Below are positions 32,877-44,133 of a stretch of DNA of 64,000 bases, piece after piece. A program made the position numbers and the translations under genes. The notes below the pieces were generated by a model. The model had not been told where the DNA came from. It did no database searches and worked only from the letters and a program-made list of their open reading frames with translations. Location of the stretch: NCBI GenBank assembly GCA_023014335.1, contig JAECYW010000005.1:806001-870000 (forward strand). The letters run 5' to 3'. This DNA comes from Galerina marginata (Eukaryota; Basidiomycota; Agaricomycetes; Agaricales; Galerinaceae). The stretch's first letter is position 1. Every line of letters begins with the position of its first letter.

Positions 32877-33344
32877 TTTCTGCATTGTTTCTTCATGTTC
32901 TACGTCTACGTTGCATTCTATACGGACTTCTGCTTCCTCTGGATATACATTAAAACTTCGAAATGTTGACACATGTTCAGCAAGCCTCGCTGCGATCCAG
33001 TACTGACCCACCCTCTTAAGGATTCTGGGCGTCTGGTTAGCGGTCAATTAGTGACTCTCCAACCGAAGTTGGCTCTGAGCCTGTTGATTTCGAGTGCTGC
33101 AGAACATGCATGTTCATGATTTCTCCATTCCGATCCAAAGTCGGAAAATTTGTTGCCGTGTTAGAATCGTGCCAAGAAGCGCTTCGCGCCATATCCAAGA
33201 CCAATGCCAACAACCTGTGAATGTTTAGACTCTGCGAGATCCAGATTCGGTGCTCTCGGAACCAAGCTCTCTCATCATTATCGCTCGACTTTGCTTCTGG
33301 ATGAACGACGCAGAAGTTTCTAAATTGTCGAATGGGTCATTACT

Positions 33345-33370
33345 GTTGCATTGGGATAGCCCTGTGCAAC
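33345..33370 (+). repeat. GGGATAG hairpin motif, copy 12
   Basis: Core GGGATAGCCC, outer arms GTTGCA and TGCAAC, perfectly paired. Confidence 0.65.
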
Positions 33371-36188
33371 ATCTTTGTCGCTCAATTGTACCAGCTGTCT
33401 TGGCCTGCTCAGTATTTTATGGCATCGTTGCCCAGGAAGTTGTCGGATATTGGGAACGTCAACAATTCCGAACAAGAACGATTCCTGTGAAACTTGTTCG
33501 ACTGCACCCTCCGCATGCCGACTACATCAGTGGCCATAATCCCAACGACCGCTGGTAGTACTTCGCAGCTCAGAGTGTGACCTCGATGATGCCATCGGTG
33601 AGTCCCACAACTCAGGTCTGAACCGTTTAAAGTTAAAATGCGGTGTAAACGGACACCCCATGCATGACCTACGCCTGTCGTCGAAGGTTGAAATTGGATA
33701 CAAAACTCGTTATTGGGTGTACTTTGTCACTGTATGGCTCGGACGTACATCACAAAATCCACACCATTGTCAGCCCACAGACTCCGCGGTTGGTTGGGTG
33801 TGCTGCTCAAATTAGCATCAGTTTAAAACATACGGACAACGGAAGCTGGACAGGGAGAAGCCTAGGCAGCACCGCAATGCGGTGCGCTCTGACCTGAAGT
33901 CGTTCGAACACGCATGGTCGGGGTTTCTTCTCGACCTCGAAGAATTCGAGGTTCAACACGTCCATGGGAAGGGCAAATCTGCCTTCAGAACACGGCTCAT
34001 TGGAATCAGTTCCTCGCCATTCTTATTTTCGTTCCGTCGCCTGTGTTAAACCCGCCATCAATGTTGGACGATCTCGCTCCACTGAGATAGATGTTCCACC
34101 TCCTGACGCGGACAAAGATTTGTTTCTGGGCATCATATAGCAATATGTTGGTGATATCGCTATGGGCGGCTAACGAATCATCATGGATATAGACGTCGGC
34201 CAAACACCTCGCAGAAAACGGGTAAATAGCGTATAGGTGGAAGACTGTAGTGGCTAATCGACAGAAACACTGGAAGTCACACAGAAGCGAAAAGGACCGA
34301 GCTTTGTTGCGAACGAGATGGTCGATGTATAAGTACGGGATCAAGAGCGACTACTGGGTTCGATGACGAACATCCGAATATGTATGTTGCGACTGATGTA
34401 AGGATGGACGGATGGATGAATAAGTTATAACCTGCGCGGTCCCTATCAGGTAACTGCCGGCCTGCAGGTGCGGAAAAGACCTGTAAACTTTCCCGTACTG
34501 ATTGCAGGGCACCAAATCCTTTCACGGTTGCGATGGGCTAACCACTGCTATGACAAGCAGTGAAGGAACTCTCACCGTCTCAAAGGAGAGATGCAATTTT
34601 TAGACAGGTTTTATAAGATGAAATTTGGTATGTACCAAAGAACACGAAGCTCTATTATTCTGACCTTGGTACCGTTGGATGTATAAACACGTTTCGCAAA
34701 AACTGCCCAGCCTCAAATATCGAGGGATCACATCTCCGCCTTTCTTTCCTTCTCTGGTCCCCATCAGCAAATGATTACAACCTGGCGATGTGCTGGCATG
34801 ACAATGGCTGTAAGGTACAGTCGACTCTCTCGTAACCCATAGCCTAGATAACCCATACTCCCTTAAACTCCATACATTTTTCGGTCCACCGAGTTGGTTC
34901 GCAGGGAAATGCACACCATAACCCATACAACCGCAGTAACCCATAACCCATACCCCTCTGAGCGGAAAACCCATAGGTTTTCACTGCTATATTCGGTGGG
35001 AATTGATGACTTCGCACAAGTTCGCAACCAATTAATTGACATATCTATCACAAATTACTATTGTCAGCCACCTGAACTGCTCGAAACCGACCCTTTCAGA
35101 CTTTAGACCCCTTCGTGGCCGGTATGACAATACTTTTCGCTGAAAGTTTCACAAAGCCATGACATTCACCCAATTTTTACCCTGCAAGGAAGATTACAAT
35201 TGACTATTTTTAGGCTTTGGGTTCAAGCAATCTACGTTACAGTTCAAAAGATATCTCTGCATCGACTGTACAAGTGAAATTTGACAATGCTCTTCATGAT
35301 CATTGCAGAAGCCTGTTGTTGGTGGAGGCGATTGTTCAAAAGAGGTATCCGGTCACATTCCTCTACAGCCCTCTACAGATGGCATACACGAGCTCTCCAC
35401 ACGCTGCAGAAGGCCGTGATCATGAACCCCCGCTGTAGATAAAATGTCTTCTGGTTTCACGTGCACCGGTTCAGCAATACACTCTTGAGACCCCCAGCCA
35501 GTCCGACTTTCCGTGGGCGATTAACGCGTACTCTACTTCTTGAGAGCTGCATGGGCATTCCGCCTGTACCTCTCGGAGACGTCGTTCCAATCTTATCTTA
35601 TCTTCATGCTTCACTCCTTAGTTTGCCTCCCATTCAGTCTCCTTTCCAGTTTATTCTCATATCCTTGTCCGCGCGTTCTCATTTCTCACGTCGTTTCCGT
35701 GCCGTTCCCTTTCGGCTTCGGGCCCTTTCGGATATGGTTCCTTACAAGTTTGATTCTACCACCAACCTCTCGAATCCCTGCTCGTCGATGACCCGGTGTC
35801 TCCTCTCGTTTCCTCGTTCCTTGGACTCGACGCCGCCTTTCATTCTTTAGTGCATCTTGATTCGTGTCAGCCGCTCGCTCTCGTCAATCGTGTTTGAGCG
35901 CCCGCGAACTCTGTCGGGCGGGCTCGCCGCTGCTCTTGCTTCTCGCGTTTTCCAAGCTTCTTTGCTGGTAGTTGCCAGTTTCTCCATCGCTCTTGACTTT
36001 CCGTCGCATTCCTGAGCTTCTTTCGTCTCCTTGGTTCTTGGTCCCTCGTTCCTTGGTCAATATTTTGACTTCGCGCGTCAAATCTCTCACCTTTCGTGTT
36101 TCTCGATCCTCTTGGTTCCTGGTTCCATCCGTCCATTCTACCGGCTTACGCGATCCATCATTCATTTCCCGGATCGTGTTCAATACAG
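33371..36188. other. No confident gene
   Basis: Contains natural-looking but unassigned plus-strand stretches, for example SDLKSFEHAWSGFLLDLEEF (33,890-33,950). AACCCATA units are scattered at 34,835-34,975. The plus strand is strongly pyrimidine-rich at 35,500-36,190 and continues after the transposon to about 38,530. The original locus before insertion was therefore a roughly 1.2-kb pyrimidine-rich tract. Confidence 0.35.
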
Positions 36189-36196
36189 ACAACCGC
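36189..36196. repeat. Target-site duplication, left, of transposon copy 2
   Basis: ACAACCGC, repeated exactly at 38,099-38,106. Confidence 0.9.
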
Positions 36197-38098
36197 CAGT
36201 ACTTTTCATTCCCCCACTGATTCCCTAGGAATGGCAGGAATCCCTCTATTCCTGTAGGATTCCCAGTGGAATGGAGGGAATTCCCTTTATTCCTTGGGGA
36301 ATTCCTTCTATTCCCTCTATTCCTGTGGATTCCCTATATTCCCTGAGGATTCCCTAAGGAATAGGGGGAATAGTACCAATTGTAGTGTAACACAGGCCAT
36401 CTGACTGATGCTTTTCTTACTCAAACTTCACTGTCTCAAATATAATCTATTATTGATATTAAACATCATATATTACATTACTGTTACTTGTAGTCTATTC
36501 TAATTACTATATTACTATTCTAATTATATTTACAATAAGCGGAGGAGGGGGGTGGGTGCTGTACACAAAACACAGCAGACCAGCCACGGGAGTTCAGCGG
36601 CCGTTCGCGAAACGAGTCGGCGCGGGGAGTTGGAGGGCGGGCGTGAGTGTGGCAGCAGCCGCGGGTGGGTTAAACGAGACGGCGTGAGTTCAATGGGAAG
36701 TGACGAGGCTGGGGACTTACCGGGCGCCCGTGGGCCTATCCCCCACTCCCTAAACCCCGCGGTTCATTGACCTGTGGAGTCGCGGTGGTCGTTCGTTTCC
36801 CTAAACCCCGCGGTTCGTTGACCTGTGGAGTCGCGGTGGTCGTTCGTTCGACGTGGCGAGGGGAACGTGGTGGTGGCGGAGCGGCAACGTCGATGTTGGG
36901 CCCGAGGCGGCGACATGTGGAGTGGGCTCGAAATGGCGGCGGCTGTGGCTAACGCGTCAACGGGGGGCTTAAGATGGTGGATGGGGTGCTTACCCGTCTC
37001 TCGAGCTCCGCGACGTGGTATTCGCGCCACGTCAGCGAGCTGTGAGGTCGTGGAGGCAGGGCCGGCGTTCGTTCGACGTGGCGCGGGCTACGCAGTGGTG
37101 GTAGGCGTCGACGTGGCGGCGACAGGTGTGGCGCCTCGTGGTGTCGATGGTAGGGTCGGGCTCGAAAAGCGGAGGCGGGGTGCTGTGCATCGGGTTCCGT
37201 CCGCAAAACGGATGCGAGCGGATGGGCGTTGGGTGCTGGTGGTTAGAAATGGGCGCCGCGGGAGTTCCAGCACACGGGTGGTGCGTATCGTCAGAGGTGG
37301 CGGGGGTTAATGAGGCGGCAGTGGGCTCGGAATGAGTCCGGGGGGCGATGCGAGGCCAAACCGGCGGCAGTGGGGGTCGACGTGGCCGCTGTTCATTCAA
37401 AATGACGGCGGAGGGGTCGAGCTGGGGTCGACGTGGCAGTTCTCGTGGCTGCCGTGGGTTCGAAACGGCGGTGGACGGGTCTGAGGTGGATGTTGTGGAA
37501 TCAACGGGGGGGCGGGACATGTGGATGGGTTTGGGGGTGCTTACCGGGTATCTGAGCCCTTTCCCCCCACTCCGTAAGCCGCTGCGACGTGGCAGACGCG
37601 CTGTTCGCCCTCTGGGGCCCGTGAGGTGGCAGTCGCGAAGGGGCAGCGAGGTGCGTGGAGTCGTGGTGGCGGGGTCGGGGACGTTCTACGGTGCGGGCAA
37701 CGCGATGTGGCGGGGTCCGTGACGTGGCGAGGTTGACGTGGTGCCAGGGAGTCGTGGGCACGCTGGTCGACGTGGGGGTGGAAAGTCGAGGGTACGGGAG
37801 GGAGGGGAGGGGAGGGATAGTGGTGGTTGAAAAGAAAGAAACCGGCACGGCGTGGCGGAATCAACAAGCACGGGCGGTGGGAACGTTACGTAATCGTTGA
37901 TGTAGCTCGCTATTCCGCCGCGGAATCCCACCGAATTCCCCATTCCGGACGTTCCGCGCCGTATTCCGCCGGATTATAGCCCACGGAATTGGGGCTTTTG
38001 GCTGGTCCCCCTGCCATTCCGATTCCGGCAGGAATCCGCGGAATTGCGATATTCCGGCCGGAATCCTGCAGGAATCAGTGGGGCATCACTAAGACCTC
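36197..38098. mobile_element. 1,902-bp non-autonomous DNA transposon (hAT-like), copy 2
   Basis: Same length and, by eye, same sequence as 18,297-20,198 in the same orientation, but with a different 8-bp duplication. This proves an independent insertion rather than a segmental duplication. No transposase gene. The identical open frames inside it are GC-rich artefacts without protein-like content. Confidence 0.85.
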
Positions 38099-38106
38099 AC
38101 AACCGC
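38099..38106. repeat. Target-site duplication, right, of transposon copy 2
   Basis: ACAACCGC, exact copy of 36,189-36,196. Confidence 0.9.
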
Positions 38107-39995
38107 CGCCGCTGATCATAACCGCGCGTTCCCATCAACGTTCACTTTTCCTTCCGCCGTATCTTCCTACGTCGGCAACCGTATACGTCGCATCAAGAAT
38201 CGTGTTTGTTTCGCTTTTGGCGAAGGTCATCGCCTTGTCAGCCTAATAACTTTCGTTCTCAGCCTCTGTCGGTCAAGGCGATCGTCTTAGCGACACGCTA
38301 TCTTGTTCTGGGCTCTGACCTTCGAGGTCGAATGCCATTTGTGCTGGTTTTCACCGCACATCTCTTCCTCGCCTTCTTTCTCCTGGTTCCAAACGGCCAT
38401 CGTCGCGCGAACCACTCAGTCTTTTTCTCCGCCATCTCAGGTTCTTATTTTGCAATATTCTGTTCCGCTCACCGCCTCTCGTCCTTGGACAACCGCCATT
38501 GATTTGAATTTATGTCATTCTCCCTGGCCATGATTGGCTTAAGTGACACATCCTCGACGTCGATGGCCCGCAATTAAATAATTAGGTCTTTCCTGCTGCG
38601 GCGCCACCCCCGACTTCCCTGTCCCCGCTATTGGCAAAGGCTTTGGTCTTGTAACTCCATCAACCTCACATCTTGATATTCCCCGATCGGTCTGACCCGA
38701 ATATGCCATGCAATGCAATGGCCTACAAAGGAAGTGTATTTCACACCACACTAACAGGCGAGTCAGTCATCCATCTTGAACTTTAAATTTAAACGGTCTT
38801 CTCCGGCAGAACACCTTGCTGTTTACAATATGTATATACTTAGGACCTTTTGTAAGTTAAGTGGGGTCATGATCAATAAAAGAAACAAGTCCTAATCTTC
38901 AACGCTCACCTCTGCCCCTCCCTAGCTACGCGGCGAACGCCAGTGCAGTCACTTTAGGCGCAGGGCTGTTCTGCCATGGTCCCAGCCTCTCAGTTAGGAG
39001 GGGTCTGGAGCCTGCCCAAAACCCATTTGTATGTATTAAATTTGTGTTTAGGCCTACATATCGATATGAAATTAGTTGTAAATATTTTCTGTACATGTCG
39101 TCGTAAAATGCCATGCAAAGACACCAGCAAGAGCATGAGAATTTGATTGGAATTTGAATGAAAAAAGCTAGCGGGTTTGGCAAAGGCAACTCAAGCAAAT
39201 ACTCGCTGTGCTGCATGAATATTCTCCAAGCCTCTACTGCGCACAGCGCCGCATTGAGCAATCCACTCTCTCATTATGTGCAATCAGGATAGCCTCTCCT
39301 GCCTTTTTGTTGAGAACAGCGTGACATTGCCGAACTGCAGTGAAACCCTTCAGTGCACTTCCCTACGCCTTCATGTTTATTGGTTGGAGGCGAGGCATGA
39401 TCCTGTCTTTGGAGCCGGTTTCAGGATTACTGTAACATTCCTTCCATTGTAGAAATTTTTTGTCGCAGACTTCTGTCCAGCAACTGTAGTCGAATCCTGA
39501 GTCTTCAAACCTGTCTGGAGTAGGATAGAAGGCTTTGATTTCTCCTAAGTAATTCCACAAGTTCATTACATTGTAAGTACAACTTCGACAGATTTTTCAC
39601 GTGTAAGGAGACTATAGCTAACAATTTAGCCATTAAAACAACATTAAAATGAATAATCGAGACTTCATTTCTCTATCAAAAATTCCAAAAAAGGCGGGGC
39701 CTAATGAACGGTAGGTATCTATTTTATAGGTCAAAAAACCACGGCCGGTGTACACAAGAAAATGTATATAACGATGAGTCGGAGGTAGTACCTGTACGTA
39801 CAGAGTAGCATAACACGCAAAAGCCTGGAACAGGATAAGCCTGGATAAGCCAGAGGTGAGGGCTCTCGACGGCACTGCGTATTGGGAGTGGGAGGGGAAT
39901 GAGTGACTTACGATCGATACTTGCTGGTACTTGTAGACTCCTCAAGCGACGGAAGGGCGAACCCGGAGGAGAAACTTTCAAAAAGGGGCGCTATA
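38107..39995. other. No clear gene
   Basis: Pyrimidine-rich to about 38,530, then AT-richer. Includes the GCCAT hairpin near 38,703. No coding sequence supported. Confidence 0.35.
38703..38730 (+). repeat. GCCAT hairpin motif, copy 2
   Basis: GCCAT and ATGGC pair around GCAATGCA; followed by CTACAAAG as in copy 3. Confidence 0.45.
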
Positions 39996-40776
39996 GGTGT
40001 GGCCCAGGCTCCTAGAACCAGCACGGTACTATCGCTCGGGGGAGACATTATCTTATCTCATCAATAGGTAAACATTCTTATCTCATCAATAGGTAAACAA
40101 GGTAAACTCATCTAAGGGCTCCAACAGTTGTTCACTTTCGAACTCGAACTCTAATCTCGGAAAGGAAATAAGTTATTTTTAGAAACATGCCGGCCGAAGG
40201 CAAATCATCGAAATTTCTCCAAGTTCGAACGTCCCGCCAAGAAAGAGAGTCCCAGTGGCTGCGCGCATATAATGCATTATGTGATTTAGTTCGAGCTCAA
40301 ACCTCGAAACTGGGCTCCAACTCGCGATAGAGCTGAGTCCGCAGTGAAATCAGTTGGAAGAAAATAAACAGCAGGGCGCTTGTCATATAAGGTTCAAAGT
40401 TTCCTCGAAATGAGTGCAGATAATCAAAAAAATACATATGGGTCGCATTGTGCATTTAGAGTATGAGGATGGTAGATCATTATTCGTATGAAAGTGGAAA
40501 GGAATCAAAGGGAAGAGCTACTGCAGAGCGGACAGTCTTGGAACAGTCGGAAGCGTGACAACAGGTGACAACTTGAAGCGGGAGTTGTGTTGAAGGGAAA
40601 TGTGCCTGGTTACCGAGATCACCGAATCCAAAGTTTGCCAGCCGCTCTATCGCGAGTTGGAGCCCTTAGATGAGTTTACCTTTGTTCGCCTATTGATAAG
40701 ATAACGTGTCCCGCTGTAGGATGAAGCTCCCTGAGCGATACGAGCGTGCTGGTTCTAGGAGCCTTGGCCCTGGGTG
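39996..40776. mobile_element. Foldback/MITE-like element with about 130-bp inverted ends
   Basis: The left end (about 39,996-40,131) reads GGCTCCTAGAACCAGCACG ... TATCGCTC ... CAATAGGTAAAC ... AGGTAAACTCATCTAAGGGC. The right end (about 40,645-40,776) is its reverse complement with some changes. The left arm has a tandem duplication of TTATCTCATCAATAGGTAAA. A second inverted pair, CTCCAACTCGCGATAGAGC at 40,316 and its complement at 40,646, nests inside. The interior is non-coding. The exact ends and target duplication could not be fixed. Confidence 0.65.
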
Positions 40777-41721
40777 TGGTCTGCCAAAAACCTATCTGAG
40801 TTTGAAATAACTTACTACATTTATTCACACGAGTTACCGCATTAATTAACTCGACTTACTGCTTTAGGAAGCCGTAATTTGGAGGAGAGACCGCCTTGAC
40901 GAGGGCTGTACCCTTCCACATAACTCTGATCAGCCTGAAAAAATTCAAACGTGCTCTCAAACTACCTAAATACAAATTCAAATAGCTATTACACATGTGC
41001 TCTGAATTTAATGTAGTAAATGAGTTGTTTCAATAGCTTCATTGGTGGATCTGATCAGTAAATTGGCCTTTCAAGGATGAATATGCCACCTTCCTCCACA
41101 TAATTTGGAAAAATGGGAACTAATAGATGGGAAAGAATATTGGCCGATTCAAAATTTATTAGTTTCGCGAAATTTTGTCTAAAAACGGGTGCAAAAGTCC
41201 ATTTTCTACCTTTTTGAGGCTTGTGACCCACTCATCCTGGACTAAGTACTTTGGTGATTAAATGTTGAAACAAGCTTATTCTAAGAGTAATTGACAGGAT
41301 GTAATATTCCACATTCAAATCATATCTCTCATGCGCGGCCGTTTAGCTCAAGCGCACATAGATGAGTTTTCCGTGGTGCCTTTGGGCACCCAAACATCGC
41401 GCCGCAGGCGCCGGAAAATTTCCATCTTTTTAGTGCATTCTATCTCGTTACCTACGAGGTTCAAACTAAATGGATTTTGAGAATTTAAATTCAATCCGTG
41501 AGCGAGTATTTTATTTTCTCCCTTCCCCTTCTCTCTCTGCGAAGAATTAATTAATTAATTCTTTTCCTTGAGTAGTTAAACTTAGACCGCCCAAAAAGGT
41601 TCACAAAGGTTCACACACCAAGTCTCCAAGTTTCGTGAGGTCCTCGGCTCACCAGGGTCTCTCCCTTCCTTCAGGCCTCACCCCGCAGCCATTTTCCCTC
41701 TTGGCATTCCATTTGCACCCC
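40777..41721. other. No gene seen
   Basis: AT-rich intergenic region with a short GGTGCCTTTGGGCACC palindrome near 41,377 and an AATTAATT run near 41,546. Contains the presumed promoter of the 156-aa gene. Confidence 0.35.
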
Positions 41722-42250
41722 ATGAACAGCGAAGTGCTCAGCGACGGCACGCGCGTCTTCTTTCAACAGTTCCCCTTAATCTCGTCGAAACTGGGCGGGA
41801 AGTACAAAGTCTATTATTCGACAAACAGCCCCCCCGATGACGAGTTAGGTGGCCCAGGCGATTTGCATGTCATAAAAGAGGGTTACCAAACATTTGTTAA
41901 ACTTCCCAAGAGCCAGCAAGACTTCAAGTGGCAGAAAATTTTAGACACTCAGCCAGATGGAACAATGCACCATCCAAAAGACAGGACGATGGTCCTCAGC
42001 ACCAACGGCTTTCACCCTCAATGGTGGAAAAAAGGCGCATTAGACATGCCTTCCACCTTCCCTGCTGCTGTGAAAGGATTTTTTGTGATGTTTGAAGCAG
42101 GAAACAAGGCTTCAAGGCCTCTCGACCTGACTGAAGAGTAAGTTTCCCCAATTTATACGTCTGTATGGGAACTCAAATGTCTACTAGCTAAGCAGCATCC
42201 TTGAGCTGTTTGAAGGGATGGACACAGCCCCAGAAAGCAGCCCTATGTAG
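41722..42250 (+). CDS. Conserved-looking 156-aa protein of unknown function
   Basis: Exons 41722-42137 and 42196-42250, with a GTAAGT...GCAG intron, give 157 codons in phase. The protein begins MNSEVLSDGTRVFFQQFPLI, contains GKYKVYYSTNSPPDDELGGP and PDGTMHHPKDRTMVLSTNGF, and ends ILELFEGMDTAPESSPM. The composition is that of a folded, soluble protein; no signal peptide or membrane segment. From memory it resembles small hypothetical proteins of agarics, without known function. No breaks were seen, so it may be a live gene. The first in-frame ATG is used; the frame extends upstream only to a GTG. Confidence 0.65.
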
Positions 42251-43544
42251 CGTCTCGCCAGCCATCACAGCTAGCTTGTAGGACAGTGCATGCAGGAGTC
42301 CACTTACACTTTTTTTAAAATTCAAATCTTCCTTTGAGTCTTATGGAGATTCGCTCAATGAACATAAATTTAAATATCTTATAGAGAAACTAACCTACTG
42401 CATGCAGTGCGATACTGATACGAGCACACTAAGCGTCTACAAGACATGAAAATGCTGTCCTCCTCACCAGCATAGTGTGCAGGCAGCCCTCCTGAGCCAT
42501 GCCAAAGAGAGATACAGTCTCAGTAATTTCCCATAACACCCCTCCCAAGCATCTCATACCCATAGGGCGGGCACCGAACACAAGTCAGGCGCTCCGAATG
42601 CTCGTCGAATGTGGAAGGCAGTCCAGGGACCGGATAACAGTCAACTGTCTTCTCCGTTGGCCAATCGCAAGCTGCAAGGGCAAGACTTGGGCGGCGCTGA
42701 GGAGATGATTGGGATGCTAAAATAATGTAAGTAATGCAAAGGGGAATATGAAATGTGAACCCACCTGCGCCAGCTCATCGGTCCTGGCCACCACAACGTC
42801 TCTCGCAAGCCTTGCTCATGCTCCAGTTTGTTATTCAGGACTATTGGGCTGCGTTGGCAGGTTTGAATGCGAAGTTGAACGCGATTCAGGCTGCGATTGG
42901 GAATGGGTCGTCATCATCGACGACAGCGTAGGCAAACCCGTAATCGAAGAAGGCACGAAAGTCGACGTCAAGGGTTGGGAGAAATATCGATGGAAGATTC
43001 TCAAGATGCTGTTGAAAGCTGTAGGTAAACGAAAATTGTAGTTAGTAAATCGTAATTACAATTGAAACGAAGATTTGAAAAACTTACCATGATCATTGCC
43101 CATATCGAGCACGATCCACTCGCCACATTCGTCTTCCTGCCTCTTCCTCTCTCTTTCCCGCTCGTTGCGTCGGTGCTGCGATGGCTGCTACTGCCAGGAT
43201 TGGTGTTGGTGCTGGTGCTGGTGCTCCTGCGTATCTGTCTTACTCCTGGTCTCTAAGTCATGGCCCCAACTGCCCCCCTCCTTAACAGCAGAAACCGGGG
43301 TACGGTTCTTCCCACTCTCCGTCTTCTCATCCGTCATCGACCCCCTGCCCCCTCATCACCCATCCGGCGCGGATGGTGCTCATACAGATTTCTAAAGACA
43401 TCTTCGTTGGTTCTGTCCATTATAATATTATATATAAATACTCGGGTAAAAAGAACCAAAAAATCAAAACCCACCTCATTGTCGTGAGCAAGCTACCTTC
43501 AAGTTCGAAAAGATTTATGTTGAGTAGGTTCTAAAGTGTGAGTT

Positions 43545-43650
43545 GCGAGTAAAACACGACTTTCAAGGGCCTCCCGAGAAATGTCTTGTAAAACATCGCC
43601 GCCGAAGTTCGAACGTTGTGCTTCGACCTCCTCTGCCAAACACGCTGGCT
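43545..43650 (+). repeat. Dispersed repeat plus GCCAAACACGCTGGC box, copy 4 of box
   Basis: AAAACACGACTTTCAAGGG matches 26,770. The box GCCAAACACGCTGGC is at 43,635-43,649. Confidence 0.6.
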
Positions 43651-44024
43651 GTTGTTGTCCAACTCGCACACCACCTTTGTGATCTCACCGCAGCCACATT
43701 CGGACCGCCTTCGGACCGCCTTCACTGCTCGTCTTCGAGCACACCGCGCACACTTATTCAACGCGCACCCGACTCATCTTACCCACAAATATAGGGTAAT
43801 GCAATGAAAATAATAACAGTGGAGGCAGGGGCAGCCAAGGTGTTCGTCGCAGAGAGAGGGTCAATATTCGGGGCCGACTCGATTTCAAATTTACTGAAGA
43901 GTCTCGCTGCACTTGTCAGCAATTGTCAGTTACGGTCCTCCTCTACTGCCCTGTGATCGCGGCCCCTACTTTGGCTGCTGCCGCGTCGCTGCCTGAGCCT
44001 CCGATGGAAGCCAAGTCTTATCAT

Positions 44025-44100
44025 TTATATGGGCAGGCTGACTCGAAAATGAGGATTGACGACCCTTCATGGATCTCCTCTGAAATCGAATGCACATTGT
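44025..44100 (-). repeat. Dispersed repeat with ATGGACAATGT start, copy 2
   Basis: Minus-strand relative of 23,640-23,715 (ATGGACAATGTGCATTC ... TTTTCGAGTCAGCC). Confidence 0.5.
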
Positions 44101-44110
44101 CCATCACTTC

Positions 44111-44133
44111 ATGCATCGGGACAGCCCTTTGCG
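44111..44133 (+). repeat. GGGATAG hairpin motif, copy 13
   Basis: Core GGGACAGCCC with GCA and TGC as the only outer pairs. Confidence 0.5.

Larger units (their letters stand above)
42251..44110. other. No confident gene
   Basis: Short frames at 42,499-42,708 and 42,748-43,041 start with ATG but have no recognisable content. A GGTGCT/GGTGTT-type simple repeat lies at 43,195-43,230. Confidence 0.3.

Noticed and set aside
34835..34975. AACCCATA units as telomere-like repeats
   Set aside because: Spacing is irregular, the unit is not the fungal telomere repeat, and there are only a handful of copies.
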